Positions 8,398 through 17,129 of a stretch of 64,000 nucleotides of DNA are shown in pieces. Source of the DNA: JBIQKZ01 sp044464765 (GTDB lineage Bacteria > Pseudomonadota > Gammaproteobacteria > Burkholderiales > Burkholderiaceae_B); NCBI GenBank assembly GCA_044464765.1, contig JBIQKZ010000002.1, positions 1-64,000 of the forward strand, read 5' to 3'. Every line of letters begins with the position of its first letter. Positions within the stretch are counted from its first letter, which is position 1. The position numbers and the translations under genes were made by a program. The notes below the pieces were generated by a model that was not told the origin of the DNA, did no database searches, and saw nothing but the letters and a program-made list of their open reading frames with translations.

Positions 8398-8823
8398 CTA
8401 CTTCACCAGGGTAACGGGCAGGTCGGTAAGGCTGAGCACCTTGGTCGCCACCGAACCCAGCAGCAAGCTGCCAATGCTGCCAAGGCCGCGGCTTCCCATG
8501 ATGATCTGGGTAAAGCCGTTGTCCTTGGCGTAATCCACAATGGTCTGGGCGACCGGCCCAACCAGCACGGCGGTATTCGCACCCAGGCTTTGAGCCGCCA
8601 GCAGCGGCAGGGCATTCGACAGCGCCTTGGTCCCTTCTTCGGTATAAAAGTCGTGGATGGTGTCGGACGATATGAAGCGGCTGACGTTGCCCGACAGGAC
8701 GGGGGGCTGAACGGATATCACCCACAAGCTTGCGTTGGGGTCGTCTTCCACTGCTTTTAAGCCGGCCTCGAGCGCGCGCAGCGCCTGCTCGGAACCATCG
8801 ACCGGTACAAGTATTTTCTTCAT
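8398..8823 (-). CDS. Universal stress protein, UspA family
   Basis: A 141-residue single-domain USP. It begins KKILVPVDGSEQA and ends with the ATP-binding loop pattern G-x2-G-x9-G-S (MGSRGLGSIGSLLLGSVA), so it is of the nucleotide-binding type. The ATG at 8823 is preferred over an in-frame GTG/ATG extension to 8934 because it has a GAGG ribosome site and gives the canonical N-terminus. The gene is convergent with the slipin gene. No regulator motif is visible upstream. Confidence 0.92.
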   Translation of the reverse strand: MKKILVPVDGSEQALRALEAGLKAVEDDPNASLWVISVQPPVLSGNVSRFISSDTIHDFYTEEGTKALSNALPLLAAQSLGANTAVLVGPVAQTIVDYAKDNGFTQIIMGSRGLGSIGSLLLGSVATKVLSLTDLPVTLVK

Positions 8824-8983
8824 GGGGCCTCGTAGAAAGTAGAGCGTTCGCCGGATGGCGGCCGAAGCGCTACGAACATTGGGTCCGTCTGCGCTTCCGA
8901 TGCGTAAGTATCTTAATACAGGACTTCGCGTCATGTCCTGATGCGAATCAAGGATTGATTAAAAACCCATTCCACGCAGGCCG

Positions 8984-9445
8984 TCATGGCGCGCGGCCGG
9001 TTTCCTCGCTCGGCAGATAAAGTCTTTGCAGCAAACGGATCAGTTGCCGACGTTCCTCGGGCGTCAACCCGGCGGCGGCCTCGTTCTCGAGCTCCAGGAC
9101 GGTTTTCTCGGCACTGATGCATAGCGAAAGACCTTGCGGCGTAAGCGAGAAGGCGTGCACTCGACGGTCGGCGCTATCACGCTCCCGCGTGATCAAGCCC
9201 CGGGCTTCCAGGCGGTCCAGAATGGGCGCAAGGTTGGGTGGCGCCACATTGATGCCTTGGGCCACTTGCTTCTGGCTGAGCGCCGGATTGGCATGCAAAA
9301 GGCCCAGGACCGCAAATTCGGCGGGCCGCAAGCCATACTGCGCCATTCGTTCATGGGAGAAAGGTTCAACCGCCACAAAAGCACGCCGGCAGTGATAGCC
9401 GATCAATTGCGACATCAGCCCTTGGTCCACTGGGTCGTGCATCAT
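8984..9445 (-). CDS. MarR-family transcriptional regulator
   Basis: A 153-residue winged-helix regulator. The recognition region is LSQKQVAQGINVAPPNLAPI followed by the wing LITRERDSADRRVHAFSLT, both standard MarR motifs. Its ATG overlaps the stop of the upstream acetoacetyl-CoA synthetase gene (ATGA at 9442-9445), so the pair are cotranscribed and translationally coupled. MarR proteins usually bind palindromes near their own operon promoter. A perfect 8-bp inverted repeat sits at 11482-11502, 43-63 bp before the first gene. An acyl-CoA or organic-acid ligand is plausible but unproven. Confidence 0.92.
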   Translation of the reverse strand: MMHDPVDQGLMSQLIGYHCRRAFVAVEPFSHERMAQYGLRPAEFAVLGLLHANPALSQKQVAQGINVAPPNLAPILDRLEARGLITRERDSADRRVHAFSLTPQGLSLCISAEKTVLELENEAAAGLTPEERRQLIRLLQRLYLPSEETGRAP

Positions 9446-11439
9446 CCTCTTGACCCTTGGTCCTCCAGCAGGGCATCGAGCTGGTCCCGGAACGAGACAA
9501 AAAACTGCATGCTGTCGGGGTTGCTCATGGCGTCGGGGCTGGCGACTTTATCAACGCTGGCGCCCAACAGCAGCTTGCGTACGGGAAGCTCCATCTTCTT
9601 GCCGGTTAATGTGCGCGGAATCTCGGAAACGGCATAGACATCATTGGGCACATGACGCGCCGAGGCATGCGTCTTGATCTGGTCCTTGATGCGGGCTTTC
9701 AGCGTATCGTCGAGTTCCACACCGGCGGCGGTGACCACGAATAAAGGCATGAAGGAGGGTCGGCCCAGATACTCAAGATCAACCACCATGCTGTCGCGTA
9801 TTTCCGGCAGCTCTTCAACCACGCGATAGATTTCGGCAGTGCCCATGCGGATGCCGTAGCGATTGATCGTGGTGTCTGATCGGCCGTAAATAACCGCGGT
9901 GCCGCGCGGTGTGAACAGGATCCAGTCGCCATGGCGCCACTTGCCCGGAAACTCTTCAAAATAGCTTTCAAGATAACGCTTATTGCCGTCATCCCCCCAA
10001 AAATACAAAGGCATGGAAGGCATGGGCTTGGTGATCACCAGCTCGCCAACCTCGTTGATGACCGGCTGTCCCTGCTCGTTGAACGCGTATGCGGCCACAC
10101 CAAGCTCGGCGCACTGGATCTCGCCGGCAGTGACGGGCAGGGTAGGCGCGCAGGCGACGAAGCCGGATGCAATATCCGTACCTCCGCTGATTGAGGCCAG
10201 CCAGAGATCGGACTTCACATTGGCATAGACCCATTCGTAGGCGTCCAGCGGCAGTGCGGAACCCGTGGAGTTGATGCTGCGCAGGCTGTCGAAGCGCGCC
10301 GACTGATTGGGTACGAGCGTATCTTTAAGGCTTTGCGTCAGGAAGGCCGCGCCGCAGCCAAAATGAGTAACACCCTGGGCGTCGATAAAGTTCCACAGCG
10401 TGGCGGCATCCGGCCACGTGGGGTTGCCGTCGTAAAGCACGACGGTCGCTCCCGACAGCAGGCCGCCCACCATGAGGTTCCAGACGATCCAGCCCGTGCT
10501 ACCCAAGAACATGAACCGATCGGCCGGCCGCACGTCGTGTTGCAACTGCATGGTCTTAAGATGCGTAACAACGATGGCTCCGTGCCCGTGCACCATGGCT
10601 TTAGGCATGCCCGTCGTGCCGGACGAATACACCACCCACAGGGGATGATCGAAAGGCAGGCGGGTGTAGCCAAGCGGTGCGGCTTGCGCCGTGGCTTCCT
10701 GCCAGCTGCGGCAACTGGGCCAGGACGCGGTTTGTTCGTTGGCGGGCCCCGGCACATGAATAATATGCTGGACCGAAGGCAGCTCGCGCGCCAGGTCGTC
10801 CACCACCGTGTTGCGAACGTGGATCTTGCCGTTATAGCTATAGCTGTCGACAGCGAACATCACTTTGGGCTTGATCTGGCGGAAACGGTCCACCACCACG
10901 GATACGCCCATTTCCGGCGAGCAACTGGACCAAATAGCCCCCAGGCTCGCACATGCCAGAAAGGCGACAACGGTTTCCGGCCGATTGGGCATATACGACA
11001 CCACGCGATCACCCGCCTGGACACCCATGGATTTCAAGGTGGCGGCCAGGGCGCCGGTGGCTGCTTCCAGCTCGGCCCACGAGATTTCCTGCAAGGGCTG
11101 GTTTTCGCTGCGTGCAATAAGGGCCGGGGCATCCAGGCGCGCGTTGCGAAAGATGTGTTCCGCATAGTTCAGGCGCACGCCTGGAAACCATTTGGCTCCC
11201 GGCATGCTGTCATCGGCCAGTACCGTGGACGCATCGCCATCAGCCTGGATCTCGAAAAATTGCCATACCGCCGCCCAGAAGGCGTCAATATCGTCCACCG
11301 ACCATTGCCACAAAGCCTGGTAATCGGGGAAATTCAGGCCGCGCTCTTGGCCCAGCCATTGCATGAAGGCCGCCAAACGTGTTTCGCCAATCTGCTGGGC
11401 GGAGGGCGCCCATAATACGTCGCCTTGAGTAACTGCCAT
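9442..11439 (-). CDS. Acetoacetyl-CoA synthetase (acetoacetate-CoA ligase)
   Basis: The 665-residue protein is an AMP-forming acyl-CoA synthetase. The P-loop-like adenylation motif YSSGTTGMPKAMVHGHG lies in the middle and the C-terminal lid contains GRSDTTINRYGIRMG. The long N-terminal region with YAEHIFRNARLDAPALIARSE-type sequence and the overall length match acetoacetate-CoA ligases rather than acetate ligases. It would activate acetoacetate for ketone body or PHB/leucine metabolism in the cytosol. The frame stays open upstream to 11601, but the ATG at 11439 gives the family N-terminus (MAVTQGDVLWAPS). It heads the operon with marR. Confidence 0.93.
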   Translation of the reverse strand: MAVTQGDVLWAPSAQQIGETRLAAFMQWLGQERGLNFPDYQALWQWSVDDIDAFWAAVWQFFEIQADGDASTVLADDSMPGAKWFPGVRLNYAEHIFRNARLDAPALIARSENQPLQEISWAELEAATGALAATLKSMGVQAGDRVVSYMPNRPETVVAFLACASLGAIWSSCSPEMGVSVVVDRFRQIKPKVMFAVDSYSYNGKIHVRNTVVDDLARELPSVQHIIHVPGPANEQTASWPSCRSWQEATAQAAPLGYTRLPFDHPLWVVYSSGTTGMPKAMVHGHGAIVVTHLKTMQLQHDVRPADRFMFLGSTGWIVWNLMVGGLLSGATVVLYDGNPTWPDAATLWNFIDAQGVTHFGCGAAFLTQSLKDTLVPNQSARFDSLRSINSTGSALPLDAYEWVYANVKSDLWLASISGGTDIASGFVACAPTLPVTAGEIQCAELGVAAYAFNEQGQPVINEVGELVITKPMPSMPLYFWGDDGNKRYLESYFEEFPGKWRHGDWILFTPRGTAVIYGRSDTTINRYGIRMGTAEIYRVVEELPEIRDSMVVDLEYLGRPSFMPLFVVTAAGVELDDTLKARIKDQIKTHASARHVPNDVYAVSEIPRTLTGKKMELPVRKLLLGASVDKVASPDAMSNPDSMQFFVSFRDQLDALLEDQGSRG

Positions 11440-11481
11440 GACGAAACCTGTAGTCCTTTTAGTGTTTGAGAAACAATCGAA

Positions 11482-11502
11482 ATAGTTATACCACATAACT
11501 AT
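11482..11502. promoter_or_regulatory. Perfect 8-bp inverted repeat, candidate MarR operator
   Basis: ATAGTTAT and ATAACTAT are exact reverse complements separated by five bases (ACCAC). The 21-bp site ends 43 bp upstream of the acetoacetyl-CoA synthetase ATG, where a repressor would block the promoter. Size and symmetry fit the dimeric sites bound by MarR proteins, and a marR gene is the second gene of this operon. The palindrome is seen directly; its link to MarR is inference. Confidence 0.6.
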
Positions 11503-11642
11503 CAAGACGCATTTGTTTTCCGAACTAGGGAAAACACCGAAAAAAAGCGATGAGTGAAAGTACGTGTATGTTTTTTGTCCATGGAACCTTAGAGCACGCA
11601 TTTGTTAAGGTTTCATGACTAGCAAGCAACTTATGCTCAGGG

Positions 11643-11665
11643 TTATTCACAGACTTTGTGGATAA
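11643..11665. promoter_or_regulatory. Inverted pair of consensus DnaA boxes
   Basis: TTATTCACA on the + strand (11643-11651) and TTATCCACA on the - strand (11657-11665) face each other across five bases. Both match the DnaA box consensus TTATNCACA exactly. No dnaA, dnaN, rnpA or gidA gene and no further cluster of boxes is seen, so this is not argued to be an origin. It could be a DnaA-responsive regulatory or titration site, or chance. Confidence 0.5.
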
Positions 11666-11827
11666 ACTGGAACGTGTTCGGAATTCAGAATCCTGATTGA
11701 CGGTGTATGAAGCAGCCACGTATATTGAAGCCATGGCATTGAGTGTATGGCCTTCAGGCGCCACGCACGGTTTTCAATGCTCCTGCTTCGTCGACCACAT
11801 CTTTCCATCTCTATGACAAGGATTTCC

Positions 11828-12376
11828 ATGAGCCAATACAAAATCGCTGTCGTTGTCGGCAGCCTACGCCAAGATTCGAACAATCGAAAACTTGCCCACG
11901 CCCTTGCCAAGTTAGCTCCCCCAGACTTTAGTTTTACCCAGGTGGACATCGGCAACCTGCCGCTCTACAACCAGGACGATGACGCCAACCAGGCGCCACA
12001 GACGCTTAAGCTGAAGGAAGAAATCCAGCAAGCCGACGGGGTGTTGTTCGTTACCGCGGAATACAACCGCTCTATACCGGGCGTGCTGAAGAACGCCATT
12101 GATCATGCGTCCAGGCCTTACGGCAAAAATGCCTGGGCCGGCAAACCGGCCGGCGTTGTTGGCTGCTCGATCGGCGCGTTGGGCACAGCGCTGGCGCAAC
12201 AACATCTGCGCAATGTGCTCAGTTATCTCGACATGCGTGTGCTCGGCCAACCGGAAGTATTCATCCAGGTGCACGATGGCTTTTTCGACGCCACCGGCGA
12301 TTTTGCTATTCCCGACACGCGCAAATTCCTGCAAAACTGGATGGACGCGTATGTTGCGTGGATTAAAAAGGCTTGA
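11828..12376 (+). CDS. NADPH-dependent FMN reductase family protein
   Basis: A 182-residue flavodoxin-fold protein. The FMN phosphate loop GSLRQDSNNRKLAHAL is at the N-terminus, and the family motif TAEYNRSIPGVLKNAIDHAS lies at about residues 78-97. These features match ChrR/YieF-like quinone and azo reductases. It likely reduces quinones or provides reduced flavin in the cytosol, with antioxidant or xenobiotic functions. The ATG at 11828 is chosen because AAGGA lies about 7 nt upstream; the frame is open 27 codons further. It is followed by two tandem terminator hairpins. Confidence 0.9.
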   Translation: MSQYKIAVVVGSLRQDSNNRKLAHALAKLAPPDFSFTQVDIGNLPLYNQDDDANQAPQTLKLKEEIQQADGVLFVTAEYNRSIPGVLKNAIDHASRPYGKNAWAGKPAGVVGCSIGALGTALAQQHLRNVLSYLDMRVLGQPEVFIQVHDGFFDATGDFAIPDTRKFLQNWMDAYVAWIKKA

Positions 12377-12409
12377 ACCTAACCCTGATTAAGTATGTCT
12401 CGCAAATTG

Positions 12410-12481
12410 AAAAAGGCTCGAATGAGCCTTTGCCGAGTATGTCGCATGGCATTAAAAAGGCTCGTACTGAGCCTTTTTAAT
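12410..12481. terminator. Two tandem hairpin terminators, the second perfect and bidirectional
   Basis: The second hairpin has arms ATTAAAAAGGCTC (12451-12463) and GAGCCTTTTTAAT (12469-12481), a perfect 13-bp stem with a 5-nt loop, giving A/T tracts on both sides. The first, at about 12410-12433, is an imperfect version of the same sequence (AAAAAGGCTCG...GAGCCTTT). They sit between the convergent FMN reductase and azurin genes, so they can serve both. The similarity of the two suggests a local duplication. Confidence 0.9.
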
Positions 12482-12588
12482 GCGGTTCCCCGGTCGCCGC
12501 AACATGCCAGGAAACAGTAGGCGAGGGGGGGCGACGGCGACGCCGGGGCAGGTGAGCAGCGTGCCCCGGTTGCCGTGCCTGGCTGCCT

Positions 12589-13038
12589 TTAGCTGCCCAG
12601 CTTGAGGGCGCCCTTCATAATGGCCCAATGCCCAGGGAACGAGCAAAAGTATTCATACTCTTCGCCATCTTTCAGATTGCTGACATCGAAAGTAACCGAG
12701 GTGGTTTCACCGCCGCCGATCACTTTGGTGTGGGCAATGACGCGCTCATCGCCCGGCTTGACATAATCGTTATTCAAACCGGCCGCCATGCCTTCGGTGG
12801 CGGCACCCTGCATATCCGCCTTTTTAGTCAGGACCCAGTTGTGCCCCATGGCGTTTGCGGGCAACTTGCCGACGTGATCGAGCTTGACCGTGAATTCTTT
12901 GCAGCTTTTATCGACGACGATTTCCTTCAGATTGAACTGCATGGCGTCGTTGCCCTCGATCGTGACATCGCACTGGGCGGCCATCGCAGGCAGGGTCATC
13001 GCGCTGAGCAGAGCGGCAAAAGCAACTTTAGCTATCAT
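12589..13038 (-). CDS. azu: Azurin (periplasmic type 1 copper protein)
   Basis: A 149-residue precursor with a 20-residue signal peptide ending AMA, giving a 129-residue mature protein that starts AQCDV. All copper ligands are present in canonical mature numbering: Gly45-His46 (MGHNW), Cys112, His117 and Met121 in the YFCSFPGHWAIMKG loop. The structural Cys3-Cys26 pair is also present. Azurin shuttles electrons in the periplasm, for example to peroxidases, nitrite reductase or oxidases. It is followed by a strong bidirectional terminator and lies 98 bp downstream of the leftward binding-protein gene, so it could have its own promoter. Confidence 0.98.
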   Translation of the reverse strand: MIAKVAFAALLSAMTLPAMAAQCDVTIEGNDAMQFNLKEIVVDKSCKEFTVKLDHVGKLPANAMGHNWVLTKKADMQGAATEGMAAGLNNDYVKPGDERVIAHTKVIGGGETTSVTFDVSNLKDGEEYEYFCSFPGHWAIMKGALKLGS

Positions 13039-13136
13039 GGTGTACTCCGTATTGACAGTGAAAAAAACCCGCAGGGCAACGTATCGGCTTGCGATGCGTT
13101 AACCCAACGGGTTCATTCTACTACCGAACGGAGCGC

Positions 13137-14303
13137 TTATTTTTTACCGACGGTTTCCATGTCGATCAGGCTCCAGTCGCCGTCCTTGACCTCGATCAGG
13201 ACGCGCGCGCGGCTATCGTGACCGAAGTGATCGGTGGGAGTCATGTTGAAGACGCCGTGAGCGCCCACGACCTCCTTGGAGTTCTCCAGGGCGTCGCGCA
13301 AGGCGGCGCGAAACTCAGGCGTGCCGGGCTTGGCGCTATCAAGCGCCTTGGGGACGGCAGCTTCAAGCAGCTTGAAACTATCGTAAAGATGGGCGCCGAA
13401 AGATGAGAGCGAGCCTTTGCCGTATTTGTCTTCATACAGTTTGGTATATTCCAGGCCGACCTTTTTCGATGGGTGGGAGTCGGGTAGTTGCTCGGCCACG
13501 ACGACTGGGCCCACAGGCAGAATGGTGCCTTCCACGGCTTTCCCGCCAACCCGCATGAACTCTTTGGTGGCTGTGCCATGGGTTTGATAGATTTGGCCTT
13601 TGTAGCCGCGTTCCTGCAACGTTATCTGAGGCAAGACCGAGGGCGTGCCGGAGGCTACGACCAGGATGGCGTCGGGTTTGGCGGACACCAACTTGATGGC
13701 CTGGCCAGTGACGCTGGTGTCGGTGCGGTTGAACCGCTCGACGTCCTTTAATTCGATGCCTGCGGCCTCGGCGGCAGCCTTCATGTCGGTCAGCCAGCTT
13801 TCCCCATAGCTATCGGCGTAGCCAATAAAGCCAAGGGTCTTGACTCCGGCTTTCTTCATGTGCTCGATCAAGCCTTCGGCCATGACCCGGAAGTGTTGCG
13901 GCGAGCGAAACACCCATTTGTTCTTGTCGGCAGGCAACGCGGCAGGCGCCATGGTGATTTGCGGAGTTTGAGTTTCGTTGGCGATTTCCGCAATGGCTGC
14001 GCTGGTAGGCGTTGCCGAAGAGCCGATCAGGATATCGACCTTGTCTTCGGACACCAGCTTGCGCGCATTCCTGCCGGCCTGCGATGCATCGGTAGCATCA
14101 TCCAGCACAATGTAATTCACTTTCTCGCCCGCAATCGTATCGGGGAGAATGGACACCGTATTCGCTTCTGGAATGCCCAAAGCGGCGGCTGGGCCGGTGG
14201 ACGACAGCGAAATGCCAACATTGATATCGGCTTGAGCGGGCAAGGCAAACATCGCCAGCGAAACGGCGGCAGTAATTGCGGCAAACTTAAACTCTTTTTT
14301 CAT
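13137..14303 (-). CDS. Branched-chain amino acid-type ABC transporter substrate-binding protein
   Basis: A 388-residue periplasmic protein of the LivK/Peripla_BP_6 family: a cleavable signal peptide ending ALPAQA, then DINVGISLSSTGPAAALGIPE at the mature N-terminus and the typical VLDDATDASQAGRNARKLV region. AGGAGA lies about 7 nt before the ATG at 14303. No cognate permease or ATPase gene adjoins, so it is an orphan that may use LivHMGF components encoded elsewhere, for example at 56-60 kb. Such orphan binding proteins in betaproteobacteria often bind aromatic or other carboxylates rather than leucine; the ligand is unknown. Confidence 0.9.
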   Translation of the reverse strand: MKKEFKFAAITAAVSLAMFALPAQADINVGISLSSTGPAAALGIPEANTVSILPDTIAGEKVNYIVLDDATDASQAGRNARKLVSEDKVDILIGSSATPTSAAIAEIANETQTPQITMAPAALPADKNKWVFRSPQHFRVMAEGLIEHMKKAGVKTLGFIGYADSYGESWLTDMKAAAEAAGIELKDVERFNRTDTSVTGQAIKLVSAKPDAILVVASGTPSVLPQITLQERGYKGQIYQTHGTATKEFMRVGGKAVEGTILPVGPVVVAEQLPDSHPSKKVGLEYTKLYEDKYGKGSLSSFGAHLYDSFKLLEAAVPKALDSAKPGTPEFRAALRDALENSKEVVGAHGVFNMTPTDHFGHDSRARVLIEVKDGDWSLIDMETVGKK

Positions 14304-14561
14304 CGTTACATCTCCTGGGTTTACCACCCATTTATTGGCTAGTTATTAAAAAATACAGTGCGCTTGAATGAGTACGACACCGATGTCGCCGGCCCAGTTC
14401 GATGCCAGGGCACCCCGCATCAGCGAGACTCTACGCCGTTGAGAAATAGTCGTCAAGAAAAAGGGTTACATTTAAGGGTAAGCACCATAGTGCAGCATGC
14501 TTACCCCTCGGGGCACAATACAGCAACTGCATCCCGTCATGAACCTGAAAGGAGCCACGCC

Positions 14562-15428
14562 ATGCTCGACCTTGTCATCGATACCCGCACGCACAGCATT
14601 GGGGCCTTCGACGTGGGGCGGGTACTGCCGTTTCGCCAGCGCCGCATGGTGGGCCCCTTCATCTTCTTTGATCGCATGGGCCCGCAGAACCTGGCCGCGC
14701 CTATCCCTGAAGACCACGACGTGCGTCCGCACCCGCACATAGGTCTGTCCACCGTCACCTACCTGTTCGAGGGCCAGATGACTCATCGCGACAGCCTTGG
14801 CGTAGAGCAATGCATTGTTCCCGGCGACCTGAACTGGATGACGGCCGGCGAAGGCATCAGCCACTCGGAACGCTTCGACCCCATGCGCGACCAGGGCGGG
14901 ACCATGGACGGCATCCAATCCTGGGTGGCGGTGCCCGAGGCGCGCGAAGAAGACAAACCCTCGTTTGAACATCATCCGGCCTCGAGCTTGCCGGTATTTT
15001 CCGAGCAAGGCGTGCAAGGCCGGGTGGTGGCGGGCAGCGCGTATGGTCAGGCCAGCCCGGTGACCACGCTTTCACCCTTGTTTTATGTGGATGTCCAGTT
15101 GCAGGCAGGCGCCACGTTTGCATTGCCCCCAGGCTACTCCGAGCGCGCCGTCTATATTGCCAGTGGCGAGGTCGAGGCCTTGCACGAGCGCTATGCGCCT
15201 GGGCAAATGTTGGTATTTTCGAAAGGCGGCGAACCCGTTGTGAAGGCACTGCACGCCAGCCGCCTTATGGTGCTGGGCGGCGAACCGTTGGGGCCACGCC
15301 ATATCTGGTGGAACTTTGTTTCTTCGCGCAAAGAGCGCATCGAGCAGGCCAAGGCCGATTGGGAGGGCGGGCGCATTGCACTGCCGCCCACAGATGACGA
15401 GGACTTTATTCCCTTGCCAAAAAACTAG
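14562..15428 (+). CDS. Pirin family protein
   Basis: A 288-residue bicupin. The N-terminal cupin carries the pirin signature: GPFIFFDRMGPQ, then DVRPHPHIGLSTVTYLFEG with the metal-binding histidines (about residues 53-70), and AGEGISHSER about 45 residues later. Related bacterial pirins show quercetinase or redox-sensing activity; the natural substrate is not predictable. The start is fixed by AAAGGAG about 7 nt before the ATG. It is divergent from the orphan binding-protein gene (258-bp intergenic region with no recognised element). Confidence 0.93.
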   Translation: MLDLVIDTRTHSIGAFDVGRVLPFRQRRMVGPFIFFDRMGPQNLAAPIPEDHDVRPHPHIGLSTVTYLFEGQMTHRDSLGVEQCIVPGDLNWMTAGEGISHSERFDPMRDQGGTMDGIQSWVAVPEAREEDKPSFEHHPASSLPVFSEQGVQGRVVAGSAYGQASPVTTLSPLFYVDVQLQAGATFALPPGYSERAVYIASGEVEALHERYAPGQMLVFSKGGEPVVKALHASRLMVLGGEPLGPRHIWWNFVSSRKERIEQAKADWEGGRIALPPTDDEDFIPLPKN

Positions 15429-15504
15429 CACTCTGTTTAGTTGGTTCGGGCGTTTTTGGTTAGTTCAGACATTTACAAGTGCTCAAACAGGAGGCTAAAG
15501 CGCC

Positions 15505-16323
15505 TTACGCTGGGGCAATATGGCCGGCATCGATTTCGCGCCAGATCTGGTCAACGTAATCGATGTAAACATTATTCTTGCGCAAGCGTTGGGTGTTTCG
15601 GGGGCGTTCCAGGTCAACCTGGATGTCCAGACGAATTCGGCCAGGGCGGGGCGACAAGACAATAATGCGATCAGAGAGCGTGACAGCCTCTTCAATATCG
15701 TGCGTCACAAACAGCACCGTGCGCTTGTGCTGCTCCCAAATACGCAATAGTTCGCGGCCCATGACGGCCTTGGTCTGGCTATCCAGCGCGCCAAACGGTT
15801 CATCCATCAGGAAGATATCGGGGTCGTACGCCAGCAAGCGCCCCAGCGAAACCCGTTGACGCATTCCGCCTGAAAGCTGATGCGGCATATGCTTTTCGAA
15901 ACCCGCCAGCTTCAGGAAGCTGATCAATTCGGCGATCCGCGCCGCACGCGCACTTGCAGGAACATGGGCCAGTTCCAGCCCGATTTCGATGTTGTCATGC
16001 ACATTCGCCCAAGGCAGCAAGGTATCGCGCTGGAACATAAAGCCAATGCGTTCGCTGGTTGACTCGGCGGTCAGCCCATCGATGTGCGCAGTGCCGGCGT
16101 CTGCCGCGACCAAACCAGACAAAACTCGCAGCAGGGTGGATTTCCCACAACCGCTGGGGCCGACGATGGAGACAAACTGGCCCGACGGAATCGTCAAGTT
16201 GAAATCATCCATGACCAGCACGTCGTCGCCCTTGGCCGAGGAAAACCTGACCCGCAACCCCTTGAATTCGATGTTCCCGGAAACAGACGCGACGTGTGTC
16301 GAGCCTTTGTATTCCGATGTCAT
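15505..16323 (-). CDS. ABC transporter ATPase, SsuB/TauB (nitrate/sulfonate) type
   Basis: A 272-residue ATPase with Walker A GPSGCGKST, signature LSGGMRQRVSLGR, Walker B DIFLMDEPFGALD and the switch histidine in LFVTHDIEEAV. It is the last gene of an SBP-permease-ATPase operon and overlaps the permease stop by ATGA. The start at 16323 is chosen because GGAGG lies 5-6 nt upstream. It powers the importer at the inner membrane. Confidence 0.93.
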   Translation of the reverse strand: MTSEYKGSTHVASVSGNIEFKGLRVRFSSAKGDDVLVMDDFNLTIPSGQFVSIVGPSGCGKSTLLRVLSGLVAADAGTAHIDGLTAESTSERIGFMFQRDTLLPWANVHDNIEIGLELAHVPASARAARIAELISFLKLAGFEKHMPHQLSGGMRQRVSLGRLLAYDPDIFLMDEPFGALDSQTKAVMGRELLRIWEQHKRTVLFVTHDIEEAVTLSDRIIVLSPRPGRIRLDIQVDLERPRNTQRLRKNNVYIDYVDQIWREIDAGHIAPA

Positions 16324-17129
16324 GCGTTCCTCCATCCGAGTCTGCGCTTTTCCATCCAACCCACGCCGGCATTGGCCAGCGCCGCGATAATGACCAAAAC
16401 AGTAATTCCGGCGAACACTCCCGTGGTGTCCAGGCGGCCGGCGCTGCTTTCAATATACCAACCCAGGCCTTTGCTGGAGCCGATCAACTCGCCTACGATG
16501 GCGCCGATCAGAGCCGAGCCGATCGCCAGCCGCATGGAGGCAATGATCCAGGGTTCGATCCACGGCACCAGCACTTTACGCGTTACGTAGTGCGACGGTG
16601 CCCGCATGGTGCGGAACAAATCGACGATGTCTTTGTCGACTGTTTTCAGCCCTTCGTGAATATTCAGAATGAAAATGAACACCACGATGGAAAACGCCAT
16701 CATGACTTTGGAGAACAGGTCAATGCCGAACCAGATGATGAACAGCGGCGCCAGCGCCACACGCGGCATGCTGTACAGCGCCATGACATACGGCTCGACA
16801 ACCGAGGCCCCATACTTGAAGCGCGCCATTAGAATACCGATGGGAACACCCACGACAAACGCCAGCAACAGACCCAGCCCGGCCTCCAGCAAGGTTGTCC
16901 AGGCATGCAGCCAAAGCTCGCCGGTAACAGCCAGCTTCCACAACCGTACCGCCACCTGGCTGGGTTGACCTATCCACAGCGGATCGACAAACCCGATGGC
17001 CGTAACTTCCCAAATACCCAACACCGCCGCCAGCAAAAGCAAGCGATCCAGCGCCAGGCGCGCAGCAGAACGCGCGGGGTGCCTGACGGCGCGCTTGTTC
17101 TTTACCTTCAGGCGCGAACCCGCCGCCAT
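16320..17129 (-). CDS. ABC transporter permease, SsuC/TauC type
   Basis: A 269-residue inner-membrane permease with about six hydrophobic segments. The EAA-type cytoplasmic loop contains VDLFRTMRAPSHYVTRKVLVP and a later GEL/IG segment. Positively charged residues precede the first membrane span, as in the SsuC family. Its start overlaps the stop of the binding-protein gene by one base (TAATG), and its stop overlaps the ATPase start. It pairs with the two neighbours as a complete importer. Confidence 0.92.
   Translation of the reverse strand: MAAGSRLKVKNKRAVRHPARSAARLALDRLLLLAAVLGIWEVTAIGFVDPLWIGQPSQVAVRLWKLAVTGELWLHAWTTLLEAGLGLLLAFVVGVPIGILMARFKYGASVVEPYVMALYSMPRVALAPLFIIWFGIDLFSKVMMAFSIVVFIFILNIHEGLKTVDKDIVDLFRTMRAPSHYVTRKVLVPWIEPWIIASMRLAIGSALIGAIVGELIGSSKGLGWYIESSAGRLDTTGVFAGITVLVIIAALANAGVGWMEKRRLGWRNA

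Larger units (their letters stand above)
11440..11827 (+). other. 388-bp divergent intergenic region
   Basis: This stretch lies between the start of the acetoacetyl-CoA synthetase gene (leftward) and the FMN reductase gene (rightward). It is AT-richer than its surroundings. It contains a perfect palindrome at 11482-11502 next to the synthetase start and a face-to-face pair of consensus DnaA boxes at 11643-11665, both listed separately. No supported gene is seen in it; short open frames are in-frame extensions of the two flanking genes. Confidence 0.7.

Noticed and set aside
11440..11601. 54-codon N-terminal extension of the acetoacetyl-CoA synthetase
   Set aside because: The extension lacks family similarity and would run through the palindromic operator candidate; ATG 11439 gives the normal N-terminus.
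11643..11665. The DnaA box pair as a replication origin
   Set aside because: No dnaA, dnaN, parAB or gidA gene, no further boxes and no AT-rich unwinding repeats were seen around it.
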